A DNA stretch of 21,639 nt from an uncultured Alphaproteobacteria bacterium (GCA_946625925.1 CAMOTP010000012.1:1-21639); one strand, 5' to 3'; positions 6,646 through 15,125 are shown, numbered from the stretch's first letter. Translations and numbers: made by a program. The notes: a model not told the origin generated them from the letters alone.

Positions 6646-7897
6646 GACGAAAATTTTTGATAATTCAATGCGTGGTGCATCGTTGATAGAGGTTGTTTTG
6701 GCAATATCTATTGCTGCTGTTGCTGCACCGTTTATGTATAAACAAATTGAACACACATACAATGATATAGAAAATATATCTGTGGCACAAAAAATTGTTG
6801 ATTTACAAGATAACGCACTAAACTTTGTGCGTACACATCAAGAAAATTGGGATGATGTCGCAGAAATACAATTAAGTAAAAAAGAAATAAAAGAAATATC
6901 GCCACTGATATCCAGCGGGTTTATTGATAAACGACAATTTCGCGGAACAACAATTACAGATGTTTATTTGGCTTTTGATATATCTGATTCTGCGGTCAGA
7001 ACAAATCAGGTTGCGCGTCAAATTGGAACAAGTGCCGCTGTTGTTGGTGATGATGGAATTGCGTATGGTACTGACTGGGCTGTGTCTGGACCGGAATTTA
7101 AACCTGGAAATTTGATATATCGTATATCGCATAATTTTGCAACCCAGGACAGAACAAACTTTTTGCATCGTGGTGCATCTGATACAATTTTACCATCAAA
7201 TACATCGCTAAGTAGTAAAGGCAAACAAGACCAGGATAAAGATTTAATTAAAAATAATCTTAATGCTATGTTGCGCAATTTAAATATGGGTGGTAAAGAT
7301 TTGTTAAATGTTGGAACGCTGGATACAGATTCTTTGACCGCTAAAAATGTAAATGCAACATTTATTAAATCAGACGATGTTATTGCGGATTCGGTATATT
7401 TTTCTTCTGGTGCAAACATCCAAGGTAACGATGCAACCATAGATACTATTCGTGCGCTGGGGGATATCAGTGGTTTTCGTAATATAACAGCCAATACTTT
7501 GAACGGTAATACTTTCAGTAATTCTGGATCGGTTATTACAGATCGTGCAACAATAAAAAAATCTATCAGAATTGGTAATTTGTTTAAATTAAAATCATCT
7601 ACTACCAGAACAATAAATTCTTTTACTGCGGTATCTTCAAATTCAGTATATGTCCCATACGTTACGGCAACAGATATAACATTTTATGGCGATTTCGGGC
7701 TAACTGTTTCGGGTGAGTTATTGATGTCCAGAACACCACCATTAAAAATAGGTAATTGGAGTTTCCCATCAACCCAAATCCCCAGTTTTTCTACATTAAA
7801 ACTGGGTCGCGCAAAAATTTCAACCACGCCAGATAAATCAGAATTCAGTGCAATAATGTCTGCTGACTGGCAAACAAGACAGAGTTTGGAACAATAA
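6626..7897 (+). CDS. Large prepilin-like protein 2 (PilV/shufflon-like)
   Basis: A protein of up to 423 aa. A class III signal is clear: MRG, then ASLIE (Gly17 at -1, Glu22 at +5) and a hydrophobic helix to about 37. After a pilin-like domain, LNMGGKDLLN (219-228) matches the motif in the flanking genes and the LDMGG-type segments of PilV and tail fibres. Beta-rich repeats with alternating Asn/Thr/Asp follow to the end. The start is uncertain. GTG at 6626 or 6632 overlaps the previous gene, giving coupled translation. ATG at 6668 would give a three-residue leader but its nearest purine tract (AGGA) is about 20 bases away. No cysteines are seen. It probably forms a complex with the proteins encoded either side. 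Confidence 0.7.
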   Translation: MAVTVSRTKIFDNSMRGASLIEVVLAISIAAVAAPFMYKQIEHTYNDIENISVAQKIVDLQDNALNFVRTHQENWDDVAEIQLSKKEIKEISPLISSGFIDKRQFRGTTITDVYLAFDISDSAVRTNQVARQIGTSAAVVGDDGIAYGTDWAVSGPEFKPGNLIYRISHNFATQDRTNFLHRGASDTILPSNTSLSSKGKQDQDKDLIKNNLNAMLRNLNMGGKDLLNVGTLDTDSLTAKNVNATFIKSDDVIADSVYFSSGANIQGNDATIDTIRALGDISGFRNITANTLNGNTFSNSGSVITDRATIKKSIRIGNLFKLKSSTTRTINSFTAVSSNSVYVPYVTATDITFYGDFGLTVSGELLMSRTPPLKIGNWSFPSTQIPSFSTLKLGRAKISTTPDKSEFSAIMSADWQTRQSLEQ

Positions 7898-7900
7898 CAA

Positions 7901-9217
7901 ATGAAAATGATGTTTAAATCTTTATCAAAAAAACAACAAAGTGGTAATATGCTAGTAGAACTGCTGTTAAGTGTTGCTTTGGCGATGTTAATAGTTCCAT
8001 TTGTGTTTAAATATCAACGTAATGCCATAGAACGTCGTGAAAATATAGTTGTGACACAACAAATGCAAGAAATCCAAGATGCTTTGGAAAGATATATTAT
8101 TGACAATCGCGAGGTTATGTTAAAACCGTATGGTCGCCATATTACGCGTGTTGATATTTCAGAGTTAGAAAAATACGGATTAAATGATGAAATAATAAAC
8201 AATCCAGATAATCAGTACCAGTTGCGTATATTAAAATCCAAAGACTTTAATGGACAATCAACATTACAAGGTGTGGTGGTGTACGCATCTGATAAAATAA
8301 CCCCGTTCAGAACCAGACAAATAATAAATATGGCTGGTGGACATGTCGGCTTTGTCGAAGGAAACCAGGCATATGGTGCAAATGGTACATGGCAAACAAG
8401 TGTTGCTGATTTAGGAATAAGTGCCGGCGATGGTATTGTCAGTACAACAACCATCAGTCGAGATAATGCTTTATACTTATGGCGTGTGCCTACTAAAAAT
8501 GCAGATGATGCAACTATGCGGTCATCATTGAATCTTGGCTTACACGATATTTTAAACACCAAAGATATAAGTTTCGTAAGTGGTGAATTTAATGAATTTT
8601 TAACAATAGGCAAAACTGTAACCAGAAATTTGGTTTTTGATAATCGTACAACTATCGATAGTGAATTTTTTACCAAAAGTGCAACTGTGTCGGGCAGTTT
8701 AACATCGGATTCCAGAAACTTTGAAATAACAGGCCGATTGTCTCTGACGGATACAGGTAAATTTTCATCGTTTACAACAAATAATTTATTGGTCACAAAT
8801 TTAACTTTACCAAGTTTAACCATAGAAAATCCAAACAGCGAACCTGTTATATTGACAGTAAACGGGTCTATAAAAATGCGTTACGGCAGAATAGACGCGA
8901 TGCATGTCACTGTTGGATATGCGGGGTCGATAACACCACGTTTAACTGTGGCAAACAGAATTTATGATGCATCAAATCCGCAATATTATTGGGACGCAAC
9001 AAAAGGCGAAGCGAATTTTTCTGATTTATACTTGGCAGAATTAAACAGAATGATAGGATACATTCCAAAGTCAGAATTTGATACATCGACTGTGGCTGGG
9101 CGACGTATCAGTGCAATTGCCAGTAATGCAAATGCGACTGTTGCCGATTATTTAAAGGCTTTAAACAATATTGCTGCCGAAATTAGGGCAAAATATAGTT
9201 TGTTGAAATTGCAATAA
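7901..9217 (+). CDS. Large prepilin-like protein 3 (PilV/shufflon-like)
   Basis: A 438-aa protein. The leader of about 15 residues is basic (KSLSKKQQSG), then NMLVE gives Glu20 at +5, followed by a hydrophobic helix to about residue 36 and an amphipathic helix (TQQMQEIQDALERYI). The pilin-like domain contains LRILKSKDF and RQIINMAGGHVGFV. LNLGLHDILN (210-219) is the motif shared with the two preceding genes. The C-terminal half is beta-rich with a YYWDATKGEANFSDLYLAELN segment resembling head-to-fibre joints of phage tail proteins. ATG at 7901 is three bases after the previous stop, with GGA about 10 bases upstream. ATGs at 7907 and 7910 are alternatives. Function as a surface fibre or tip subunit is inferred. 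Confidence 0.7.
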   Translation: MKMMFKSLSKKQQSGNMLVELLLSVALAMLIVPFVFKYQRNAIERRENIVVTQQMQEIQDALERYIIDNREVMLKPYGRHITRVDISELEKYGLNDEIINNPDNQYQLRILKSKDFNGQSTLQGVVVYASDKITPFRTRQIINMAGGHVGFVEGNQAYGANGTWQTSVADLGISAGDGIVSTTTISRDNALYLWRVPTKNADDATMRSSLNLGLHDILNTKDISFVSGEFNEFLTIGKTVTRNLVFDNRTTIDSEFFTKSATVSGSLTSDSRNFEITGRLSLTDTGKFSSFTTNNLLVTNLTLPSLTIENPNSEPVILTVNGSIKMRYGRIDAMHVTVGYAGSITPRLTVANRIYDASNPQYYWDATKGEANFSDLYLAELNRMIGYIPKSEFDTSTVAGRRISAIASNANATVADYLKALNNIAAEIRAKYSLLKLQ

Positions 9218-9239
9218 TTTGTGGTATAAAGGTATAGAA

Positions 9240-9752
9240 ATGAAAATAAAATGTGATTTTTGTAAAACAGAATATACAATGAGCAAGATTCCAGCAATGC
9301 CGGTAAAATGCGCAATTTGTGGACATACCTGGATGGTTAAAACCCCCAGCAAGAAAAACCAATTGTTTGTATTTTTGGCTGCATTATGCGCATTGTTGTC
9401 TGCAATAATCTTTACAATTGTTGTTGTAATGCATTATCGTTCTGATTCAACTTCTAAATCACCATTGATTGCATCTATTGTTAAAACAGAATTGGCGCCA
9501 GATGGCAACGGTGTAAATCATTTTATTGTGTCAGGGATAGTCGAAAATGTCAGTGATGAAATTTATGGTGCACCAAATATAATACTTATGACATATGGTG
9601 CTGACGGCAAACAGATAAATTCATCAGAACAATTTAATCCGCCTGTCACGTTATTGGATGCTGGGGCGCGTGCTGGATTCGTTTATACTTTACGTGCGCC
9701 ATCGGCTGGTGTTAAGAAAATTGTGGTCAAATTGGGGGATTTTGAAAAATGA
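9240..9752 (+). CDS. MJ0042-type zinc-ribbon, single-pass membrane protein with DUF3426-like domain
   Basis: A 170-aa protein. The N-terminal zinc ribbon has CxxC pairs C5/C8 and C24/C27, with the family ending CGHTW. One membrane helix (about 41-65) follows, then a DUF3426-like domain of Ig/FxLYCAN type (about 80-168) with VSGIVENVSD and LDAGARAGFVYTLRAP. This architecture is common in alphaproteobacteria. The ribbon would face the cytoplasm and the C-terminal domain the periplasm. The biochemical role is not established. Start: a TTG at 9219 is in frame, but ATG at 9240 has AAAGG with 8-base spacing and places the ribbon at the N-terminus. Its TGA stop overlaps the next ATG by four bases, so translation is coupled. 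Confidence 0.85.
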   Translation: MKIKCDFCKTEYTMSKIPAMPVKCAICGHTWMVKTPSKKNQLFVFLAALCALLSAIIFTIVVVMHYRSDSTSKSPLIASIVKTELAPDGNGVNHFIVSGIVENVSDEIYGAPNIILMTYGADGKQINSSEQFNPPVTLLDAGARAGFVYTLRAPSAGVKKIVVKLGDFEK

Positions 9753-10213
9753 AGAGAATAATTGCCATATTATCTGTCTTACTATGTATGCCTGCATTTG
9801 CTGACGATACATCGGCACCGATAACACCGCGTATCAGTTTGTTTTCTACAACGGTTGATTGGCAGGGTGTCACAGGATTGCAATTGGCACAATACACAGG
9901 ACATTTTACAGGACGTGACAAATCATTGGTAAAAAACGGTTTGGTTTTATATTACCTGGATTCTTTCCCTTGTTATGGCGAGGCAGACAGTGTTCGTTTA
10001 TGGATTTCGCCAATGGGTGAAACGATTGGTAAATTGCGTCTTGTTTGCGTGCACAGTCCGACCGAGGTTAAATTTGCGTGGCGTAATGCGCCCCAGGATG
10101 CTGAACAATCAGAAACAACGGGGATTTTAACTTGTCCTGTCAGTGGCGATTATGATTTAGAAATAAATTTATCAAAATGTACCCGTGGCCCAGATTGGAA
10201 AGAATATAAATAA
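9749..10213 (+). CDS. Small exported protein of unknown function
   Basis: A 154-aa protein with a clear signal peptide (cleavage after PAFA, residue 18). The mature part has four cysteines (C75, C100, C129, C144), consistent with two disulfides, and an aromatic-rich mixed alpha/beta composition. It overlaps the zinc-ribbon gene by ATGA, and GGGGGA precedes the ATG. It is followed nine bases later by rluD. In some alphaproteobacteria small exported proteins of this kind accompany zinc-ribbon genes, but I cannot name this one. Its position suggests a periplasmic partner of the membrane protein or the prepilins. Confidence 0.75.
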   Translation: MKRIIAILSVLLCMPAFADDTSAPITPRISLFSTTVDWQGVTGLQLAQYTGHFTGRDKSLVKNGLVLYYLDSFPCYGEADSVRLWISPMGETIGKLRLVCVHSPTEVKFAWRNAPQDAEQSETTGILTCPVSGDYDLEINLSKCTRGPDWKEYK

Positions 10214-10222
10214 GGAATTTTT

Positions 10223-11176
10223 ATGCAACGTGAATTTATTGTGGGTGACCCTGATGTTGGATTACGATTAGATAAATTTCTGGCTGCCCAAATGCCCGAA
10301 TTTTCACGCAGTGAAATTCAAAAGTTCAGTGTTTCGCGCGGTGGTGCATCTGTAAAGTTTTCTGACAAGGTGCGTTTGGGTGAAATGTATGTTGTGATTA
10401 TTCCCGATACCCAAAAAAATACGGTTGCTGCTGATAATACATCGTGTGATTTTGATTTGGATATTTTATACCAAGATGACGATATTATCGTGATAAATAA
10501 ACCACGTGGTGTGGTTATGTACCCGTCCGCAGGAAATAAAACGGGAACATTGGTGCAAAATTTATTATCGTATACTCAATTGGCCTCGTTGGGGGGTGAT
10601 GTTCGTCCAGGTGTTGTTCATCGTTTAGACAAAGATACATCAGGTGTTATGGTTTTTGCAAAAACAGATGCGGCATATCGTGAACTGGTTAAAATATTTT
10701 CTACCCATGATTTGGTTCGTAAATATGATGCGTTTGTTTGGGGTGTCCCCAGCTGGGAAGGTGCGACCATAACTGGTAATATTGCACGTTCTTCACGAAA
10801 TCGTCAAAAAATGACAATGGTAAAGTCCGGTGGTAAACCCGCCACAACCGAGGTGAATGTTATTGATGTTTGGACGCGTGTTGGTGTGTCGCATTTCAAG
10901 TGTAATTTACTTACTGGCCGTACACATCAAATCAGGGTTCATTTATCAGCGCATGGTTTTCCTGTTTTATGTGATCCGGTATATGGTCGTGGAACAACCA
11001 GATTTGGCAGTGTTAAAAAACCCGAATTATTAGAATTCTTGAAAACGCATAACGGACAAATGTTGCATGCGTCTTATTTGTCTTTTAAACATCCGATAAC
11101 CGGTCAAACAATGACTTTCAAGGCACCTTTGCCGGATGATATGTGTGAACTTCGTGAAATATTAGAAAATGCATAA
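10223..11176 (+). CDS. rluD: 23S rRNA pseudouridine synthase, RluD-like
   Basis: The 317-aa RluA-family enzyme converts uridines in 23S rRNA to pseudouridine. An S4 RNA-binding domain (about 15-60) precedes the catalytic domain, whose signature HRLDKDTSG contains the catalytic Asp136. Later segments KYDAFVWG, TGNIARSSRNRQKM, GRTHQIRVHLSAHGFP and DPVYG fit the RluD rather than the RluC branch (RluD modifies the helix 69 loop in E. coli). AAGGA precedes the ATG with about 7-base spacing. It is the last gene of the prepilin operon and is followed by a 72-base gap with a new promoter. No terminator hairpin is evident after it. Whether the substrate is exactly that of E. coli RluD is inferred. Confidence 0.9.
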   Translation: MQREFIVGDPDVGLRLDKFLAAQMPEFSRSEIQKFSVSRGGASVKFSDKVRLGEMYVVIIPDTQKNTVAADNTSCDFDLDILYQDDDIIVINKPRGVVMYPSAGNKTGTLVQNLLSYTQLASLGGDVRPGVVHRLDKDTSGVMVFAKTDAAYRELVKIFSTHDLVRKYDAFVWGVPSWEGATITGNIARSSRNRQKMTMVKSGGKPATTEVNVIDVWTRVGVSHFKCNLLTGRTHQIRVHLSAHGFPVLCDPVYGRGTTRFGSVKKPELLEFLKTHNGQMLHASYLSFKHPITGQTMTFKAPLPDDMCELREILENA

Positions 11177-11212
11177 CTAACTCATTATTTTCTCTTTTAT
11201 TTTTTTCATAAA

Positions 11213-11218
11213 TATGAT
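11213..11218 (+). promoter_or_regulatory. Probable -10 element of the cysteine-repeat gene
   Basis: TATGAT lies 30 bases before the preferred ATG at 11249. The -35 position (around 11190) reads TTCTCT, a weak match. The gap of 72 bases after rluD and the strong AGGAG site favour a separate transcript. Confidence 0.35.
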
Positions 11219-11248
11219 AAAATAAATTGAAAGTATAGGAGAATGGAG

Positions 11249-14200
11249 ATGCATTTTTTCAAAAATTCAGTCAGTTTTATCGCAGTAATGTGCGTGTTTG
11301 GTGTGGCTTGTGCTGCAACAACCGGTCGTGTTGGTGTTGTGTCGACATCCGGGGCGATGCGTCGTTTGCCATCGTTGTCTAATGTTATAAAAGCGACATC
11401 TGGCGGTACAGTTGCCACTGCTACCACCACCAGTTCATCAACCGGAACCAGTTTGTTATCTGATACAGATTGTATTGATAACTATCGTGATTGTATGAAA
11501 TCTGAAAATGCTTGCGGTTCTGATTTTGAAGAATGTACAACAAATGTGTTGTTCCATGGTCATATGTCTGAATGTTTCAGTACATTGTATCAATGTTCTC
11601 CGAATGCAATTGACAAATTATTAGGAACAAGCAATTTATCTGCATTATCCAATGTTGATTCATATGTTTCAGACACCAATAATGCCGAGGTTGCACGTTA
11701 TACATATCCAACCGATGGTTCAATAATGGGTATTGATATTATTGGTGCTGCGACCCGTAACAAATTATCAACTGCTGACTGTGTTAAAAAATATAAAAGA
11801 TGCTTAAACAAAGATAATGTTTGTGGCGAAGATTTTGAATTATGTACCAGCGACGAAGAATTTAAAAAGCAGGCAGCAATGTGCGATTCCACATTGGCAC
11901 GTTGTCAAAAAGAAGGCTTTCAACAATTGTTTGGCGAGGCTATAACAACAAAACCTGCACATAAAAAGTTAAAACCAAATGCCGATGGTGATGCACATAA
12001 ATGGATAGAAGAAGGTGCTGCATTGGCGGCTGCAAACGCGGTTAACACTTGTTACAAGGTTGTTGATACATGCTTTGCAAATGCATGTGCAAAAAACCCA
12101 TACAGTTGTGTCGAAGATGTAGATTGGTCTGTGGTTAATTCCGCACAATCAATCGTCGAGACAGGTATAGATATTGATAATATTGATACGACGCGTACCG
12201 GAAAACAAATGGCAACGGATGTTCGTAAATTCTTCCGTGCGGCATGTACCGATACAATTGGCGCAAACCAATATTGCTATATGACATTTAATGACGGTAA
12301 AAAACCAACCAAGAAAGATTTACAAGACGAAGATTTACGCGAAGATGTATTTGGCGAGGCATACGCATCCCGCAGAACTATTTTAACAAACAAAGTCAAC
12401 GAATTGGTTAAAAAGTTTGATACAACTGCGCGTAATAAATGTATTGAAACATTTAAATCTTGTGCTGTTCACTCTTGTGGTGGTGGTTCTGGGGCCGCAT
12501 GTTATAGTCGTGTTTTCAGCGGCAACAATCAAAAAACAATCAATACCGAAAATAATAATGTTTATTCCGATATTGAAAACGGATGTGCTGCGGTTGTAAA
12601 TACTGATGCAAATTGTCGTCATATGGCTGCAATGCAGGGTGCCGATACATATACATATGAAATGGGTGGCACAACTGATTCATTTGGAATTTTATTCCCA
12701 AAATACGATGGTTCGAACAGTATGTTACCAATCGTTGCGGCATTGAATGCTGATTTGTCCACATCATACAACGATGCTGCGATTGAACAGATGAAAAAAC
12801 AATGTCAAAACGTTGTTGAAAACTGTGTCAAATCTATGTGTGGCAAAGATTTCAAAAATTGTTACCGTAATCGTAACGATGTCAGTTTGACTGTATACAA
12901 TTCTGGTAATGATAAATTTGATAAATCTATGAACAAGGTTGGTGGTGTATTGGATTACGCAATCGTCCAGGGTTTATGTTCCAGTACTATCAGAAATGCA
13001 GACGCATGTGCCGAAAGTTTGGCAATTGCCAAGGTCGGTCTATCCGATGGTTCTGCTGACGTAACTGCTGGTTGGGGCAATTCAGGTAACATAACAACAT
13101 TAAATAATGCGTGGCGTAATTCTGCATCTGCTGCTACATCGGATGGTTTGGTCCAAGAAGTAGATTCAAATGGTAACAAAATATGTGATTGTAAAGATGG
13201 TGGTACGGCTGTGTGTGGATACGAAAGTGGCGGTAATGTAAATTGTCAAACACCACACCGTGTGTCCAAAAGTACATTATTGGAATCTCAGGCTGTTGCA
13301 ACATTATTCCAAGACATCCTTGGTCTCGTTGAACAAGAAGCCCAGGCTAAATATAATGCTAAATTGACCAAAGAACAAAATATTTGCTTGTCACAAAATA
13401 CAGGTGCAAATCCAAATCCAACATTTGTTTGGGCAAAATTGACCGGTTCTAAAAAGGTACCAAGTGATTATTCATCAAATGGTTTGGGTACAAAAACGAC
13501 TGTGGACAGCAATGATTTGTATGGTTCTTTCTGCCGTGTCAAGGTGACCTTGCAATCAGAAGACAGGGATGTCCAAACGCGGATAGCTGGTTCTGAAAAT
13601 GCATATTTTGCAACTGGTGATTCATTCACTTGTGGATCATGGTTGTCCCAAGATGCATTGGATAATATTACCAAAAAAATTGGTGAAGATGCACGTAAGG
13701 AAGCCGGTGAGGGTTCTCAGAAAGACTTTAATACCAAGTTATGGACAACATTAGGTGTTGGTACGGTTGGCGGTATTGGTTCGTTTATCGGTATGAATGC
13801 ATTACAAACCAACGGTTCATCTTTGGGTGGTTTGTTAAAGACAAATACGACATCCAATAAAAAGAAGGATGTGACCGAAGCACAAAAGAAAGCAGCCGAA
13901 GAATGCGTCGATTTAATTGATGGTAAAGATAGTGAAATCGGTGCAATGGCTTTGGTTGACACTGTTCGTTACATGGAAGCAAGTGATGCTAATGCTCAAA
14001 CCGCAATGCAAACAGCACAACGCAAGGCCGAAGATGCCAGAGCAAAGGCATTGGCGGCTGGTGTTGATAAAGCAAGTAGTATGAGCTTTGCCGACAACAG
14101 AACAAAAACACAAACAAACGACAGTTATAGTTGGACAAACCAATCAGGTGCAAGAACAGCTGCTGCTGCATTAAAAGCAAGCGCTTTAACACAATTTGGT

Positions 14201-14755
14201 GGTGATGTTAACACTGGGTGTGTAAACATAACAGATACAACTATAAAAACTAACTGCAACACTGCACTGGGGTATATAGGTAATTTGCAAACTTGGGCAA
14301 ATTCTTCAAATCCACAGTCATATTTGTCATCGGCACAAAATGCTGTGACTGGCTTAGCGGGGCTTGGATTAACATATAATCTGGATGGATATTATACCCA
14401 TGACACAAATGCTCAACAAGTCTGGTCTGATACCAAGTTATTCGACAAATATAAAACAAACTTAAATACGTTGAGAAGCGAGTGTTTAGCTGTCAAGGAT
14501 AGTTATGAAAGTGATTCTGACCGTAAATCCAGAATGACGAAAAACTTGATTGCTGGCGGTGTTGGTGCTTTGGCAACGGGTGCTTTGGCAAATGGTATTG
14601 TATCAACGGTTCAAAAGGCTAAATATGAAAGTGCCGAAAACGAAGCTGTCAAGAAATGGATGGAAAGCATTGGTTCAAAAATCCATTGCTATGTCGGTGG
14701 TCAAATGGTCGGTGACTTTGGTGATATCGTCAGTATTGATATTGATGAAGACTAA
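11249..14755 (+). CDS. Giant exported cysteine-module protein of unknown function
   Basis: A 1168-aa protein. A signal peptide ends in VACAA. A Thr/Ser-rich linker follows, then five cysteine modules. Residue numbers here count from the upstream ATG at 11243. Modules 1 (C77-C118) and 2 (C180-C221) share exactly C-x6-C-x6-C-x6-C-x12-C-x6-C. Modules 3 (C270-C289), 4 (C400-C420) and 5 (C521-C540) show C-x6-C-x4-C-x6/7-C, each followed by a C-x9-C pair (335/345, 448/458, 579/589). CGxDFxxC recurs in modules 1, 2 and 5. A C-D-C segment lies near 648. Two Gly/Ala-rich hydrophobic stretches (about 833-855 and 1102-1125) flank an Ala-rich helical region. The tail is acidic. ATG at 11249 has AGGAG with seven-base spacing and is preferred over 11243. 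It ends at a strong terminator. No named family is recognised. Confidence 0.85.
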   Translation: MHFFKNSVSFIAVMCVFGVACAATTGRVGVVSTSGAMRRLPSLSNVIKATSGGTVATATTTSSSTGTSLLSDTDCIDNYRDCMKSENACGSDFEECTTNVLFHGHMSECFSTLYQCSPNAIDKLLGTSNLSALSNVDSYVSDTNNAEVARYTYPTDGSIMGIDIIGAATRNKLSTADCVKKYKRCLNKDNVCGEDFELCTSDEEFKKQAAMCDSTLARCQKEGFQQLFGEAITTKPAHKKLKPNADGDAHKWIEEGAALAAANAVNTCYKVVDTCFANACAKNPYSCVEDVDWSVVNSAQSIVETGIDIDNIDTTRTGKQMATDVRKFFRAACTDTIGANQYCYMTFNDGKKPTKKDLQDEDLREDVFGEAYASRRTILTNKVNELVKKFDTTARNKCIETFKSCAVHSCGGGSGAACYSRVFSGNNQKTINTENNNVYSDIENGCAAVVNTDANCRHMAAMQGADTYTYEMGGTTDSFGILFPKYDGSNSMLPIVAALNADLSTSYNDAAIEQMKKQCQNVVENCVKSMCGKDFKNCYRNRNDVSLTVYNSGNDKFDKSMNKVGGVLDYAIVQGLCSSTIRNADACAESLAIAKVGLSDGSADVTAGWGNSGNITTLNNAWRNSASAATSDGLVQEVDSNGNKICDCKDGGTAVCGYESGGNVNCQTPHRVSKSTLLESQAVATLFQDILGLVEQEAQAKYNAKLTKEQNICLSQNTGANPNPTFVWAKLTGSKKVPSDYSSNGLGTKTTVDSNDLYGSFCRVKVTLQSEDRDVQTRIAGSENAYFATGDSFTCGSWLSQDALDNITKKIGEDARKEAGEGSQKDFNTKLWTTLGVGTVGGIGSFIGMNALQTNGSSLGGLLKTNTTSNKKKDVTEAQKKAAEECVDLIDGKDSEIGAMALVDTVRYMEASDANAQTAMQTAQRKAEDARAKALAAGVDKASSMSFADNRTKTQTNDSYSWTNQSGARTAAAALKASALTQFGGDVNTGCVNITDTTIKTNCNTALGYIGNLQTWANSSNPQSYLSSAQNAVTGLAGLGLTYNLDGYYTHDTNAQQVWSDTKLFDKYKTNLNTLRSECLAVKDSYESDSDRKSRMTKNLIAGGVGALATGALANGIVSTVQKAKYESAENEAVKKWMESIGSKIHCYVGGQMVGDFGDIVSIDIDED

Positions 14756-14773
14756 TCTCGGACCAAAATATTA

Positions 14774-14803
14774 AACAACAAGGGGCAATTTGCCCCTTTT
14801 GTT
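14774..14803 (+). terminator. Rho-independent terminator after the cysteine-module gene
   Basis: ACAAGGGGCAA pairs with TTGCCCCTTTTGT across a short AT loop and is followed by a T-containing tail. The hairpin begins about 20 bases after the stop codon and precedes the rpmE promoter, so it separates the two transcripts. Confidence 0.8.
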
Positions 14804-14841
14804 ATAAATTGAATATCAAATACCAGAATAGTAAATAAAAC

Positions 14842-14869
14842 TTGCTTTTCAAAAAATAGAATGTATAAT
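14842..14869 (+). promoter_or_regulatory. Promoter of rpmE
   Basis: TTGCTT (14842-14847), a 16-base spacer and a perfect TATAAT (14864-14869) predict RNA start near 14876 and a 37-base leader. This is one of the best promoter matches in the window. No operator-like hairpin for autogenous control was apparent in the short leader. Confidence 0.7.
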
Positions 14870-14912
14870 TTTTGGGCTTATATAAATTTATATAAATAAA
14901 AAGGTAAAAACA

Positions 14913-15125
14913 ATGAAACAAGGAATTCATCCAGAATATCATGAAATTAATGTCACAATGACAGATGGTAAAACTGTAAAAATGTTTTCTTCTGTTAAAA
15001 AAGACTTGGTTTTATCAACCGATAATTTGAATCACCCAGCATGGACCGGTCAACGCAGTAATGTTGATACCAAGGGTCAACGTGCCGCTGATTTCAAAAG
15101 CAAATTTGCTGGCTTTAAATTTTAA
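14913..15125 (+). CDS. rpmE: 50S ribosomal protein bL31
   Basis: A 70-aa protein with the bL31 signature: an IHPEYHEI start, VTMTDGKT, then NHPAWTGQ (the conserved HPAWTG) and a basic C-terminus resembling VDTxGQxAxFxxKF. It lacks the CxxC zinc motif, so it is the cysteine-free form that does not bind zinc, as is common in alphaproteobacteria. AAAAGG precedes the ATG with about 8-base spacing. It is cotranscribed with the SuhB-like gene that starts 32 bases downstream. Confidence 0.95.
   Translation: MKQGIHPEYHEINVTMTDGKTVKMFSSVKKDLVLSTDNLNHPAWTGQRSNVDTKGQRAADFKSKFAGFKF

Noticed and set aside
6872..8823. Minus-strand open frames of up to 203 codons opposite the prepilin genes
   Set aside because: The plus-strand frames show prepilin signals and shared motifs; the opposing frames have no start context and low-complexity composition.
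5284..9217. A DNA-inversion shufflon behind the PilV-like genes
   Set aside because: No recombinase gene and no short inverted repeats flanking alternative C-terminal cassettes were seen; the three genes are complete and in the same orientation.
9750..9752. TGA read as tryptophan, as in some reduced alphaproteobacteria
   Set aside because: TGA ends the zinc-ribbon gene exactly at an ATGA overlap with the next gene, and all conserved Trp positions examined use TGG.
12383..14459. Several minus-strand open frames of 60-90 codons inside the cysteine-module gene
   Set aside because: They lie opposite a long gene with clear signal peptide and repeats, have no ribosome sites or recognisable domains, and are best explained as shadows.
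14876..14912. Autoregulatory leader structure for bL31
   Set aside because: The leader is only about 37 bases, AT-rich and without a stable hairpin.
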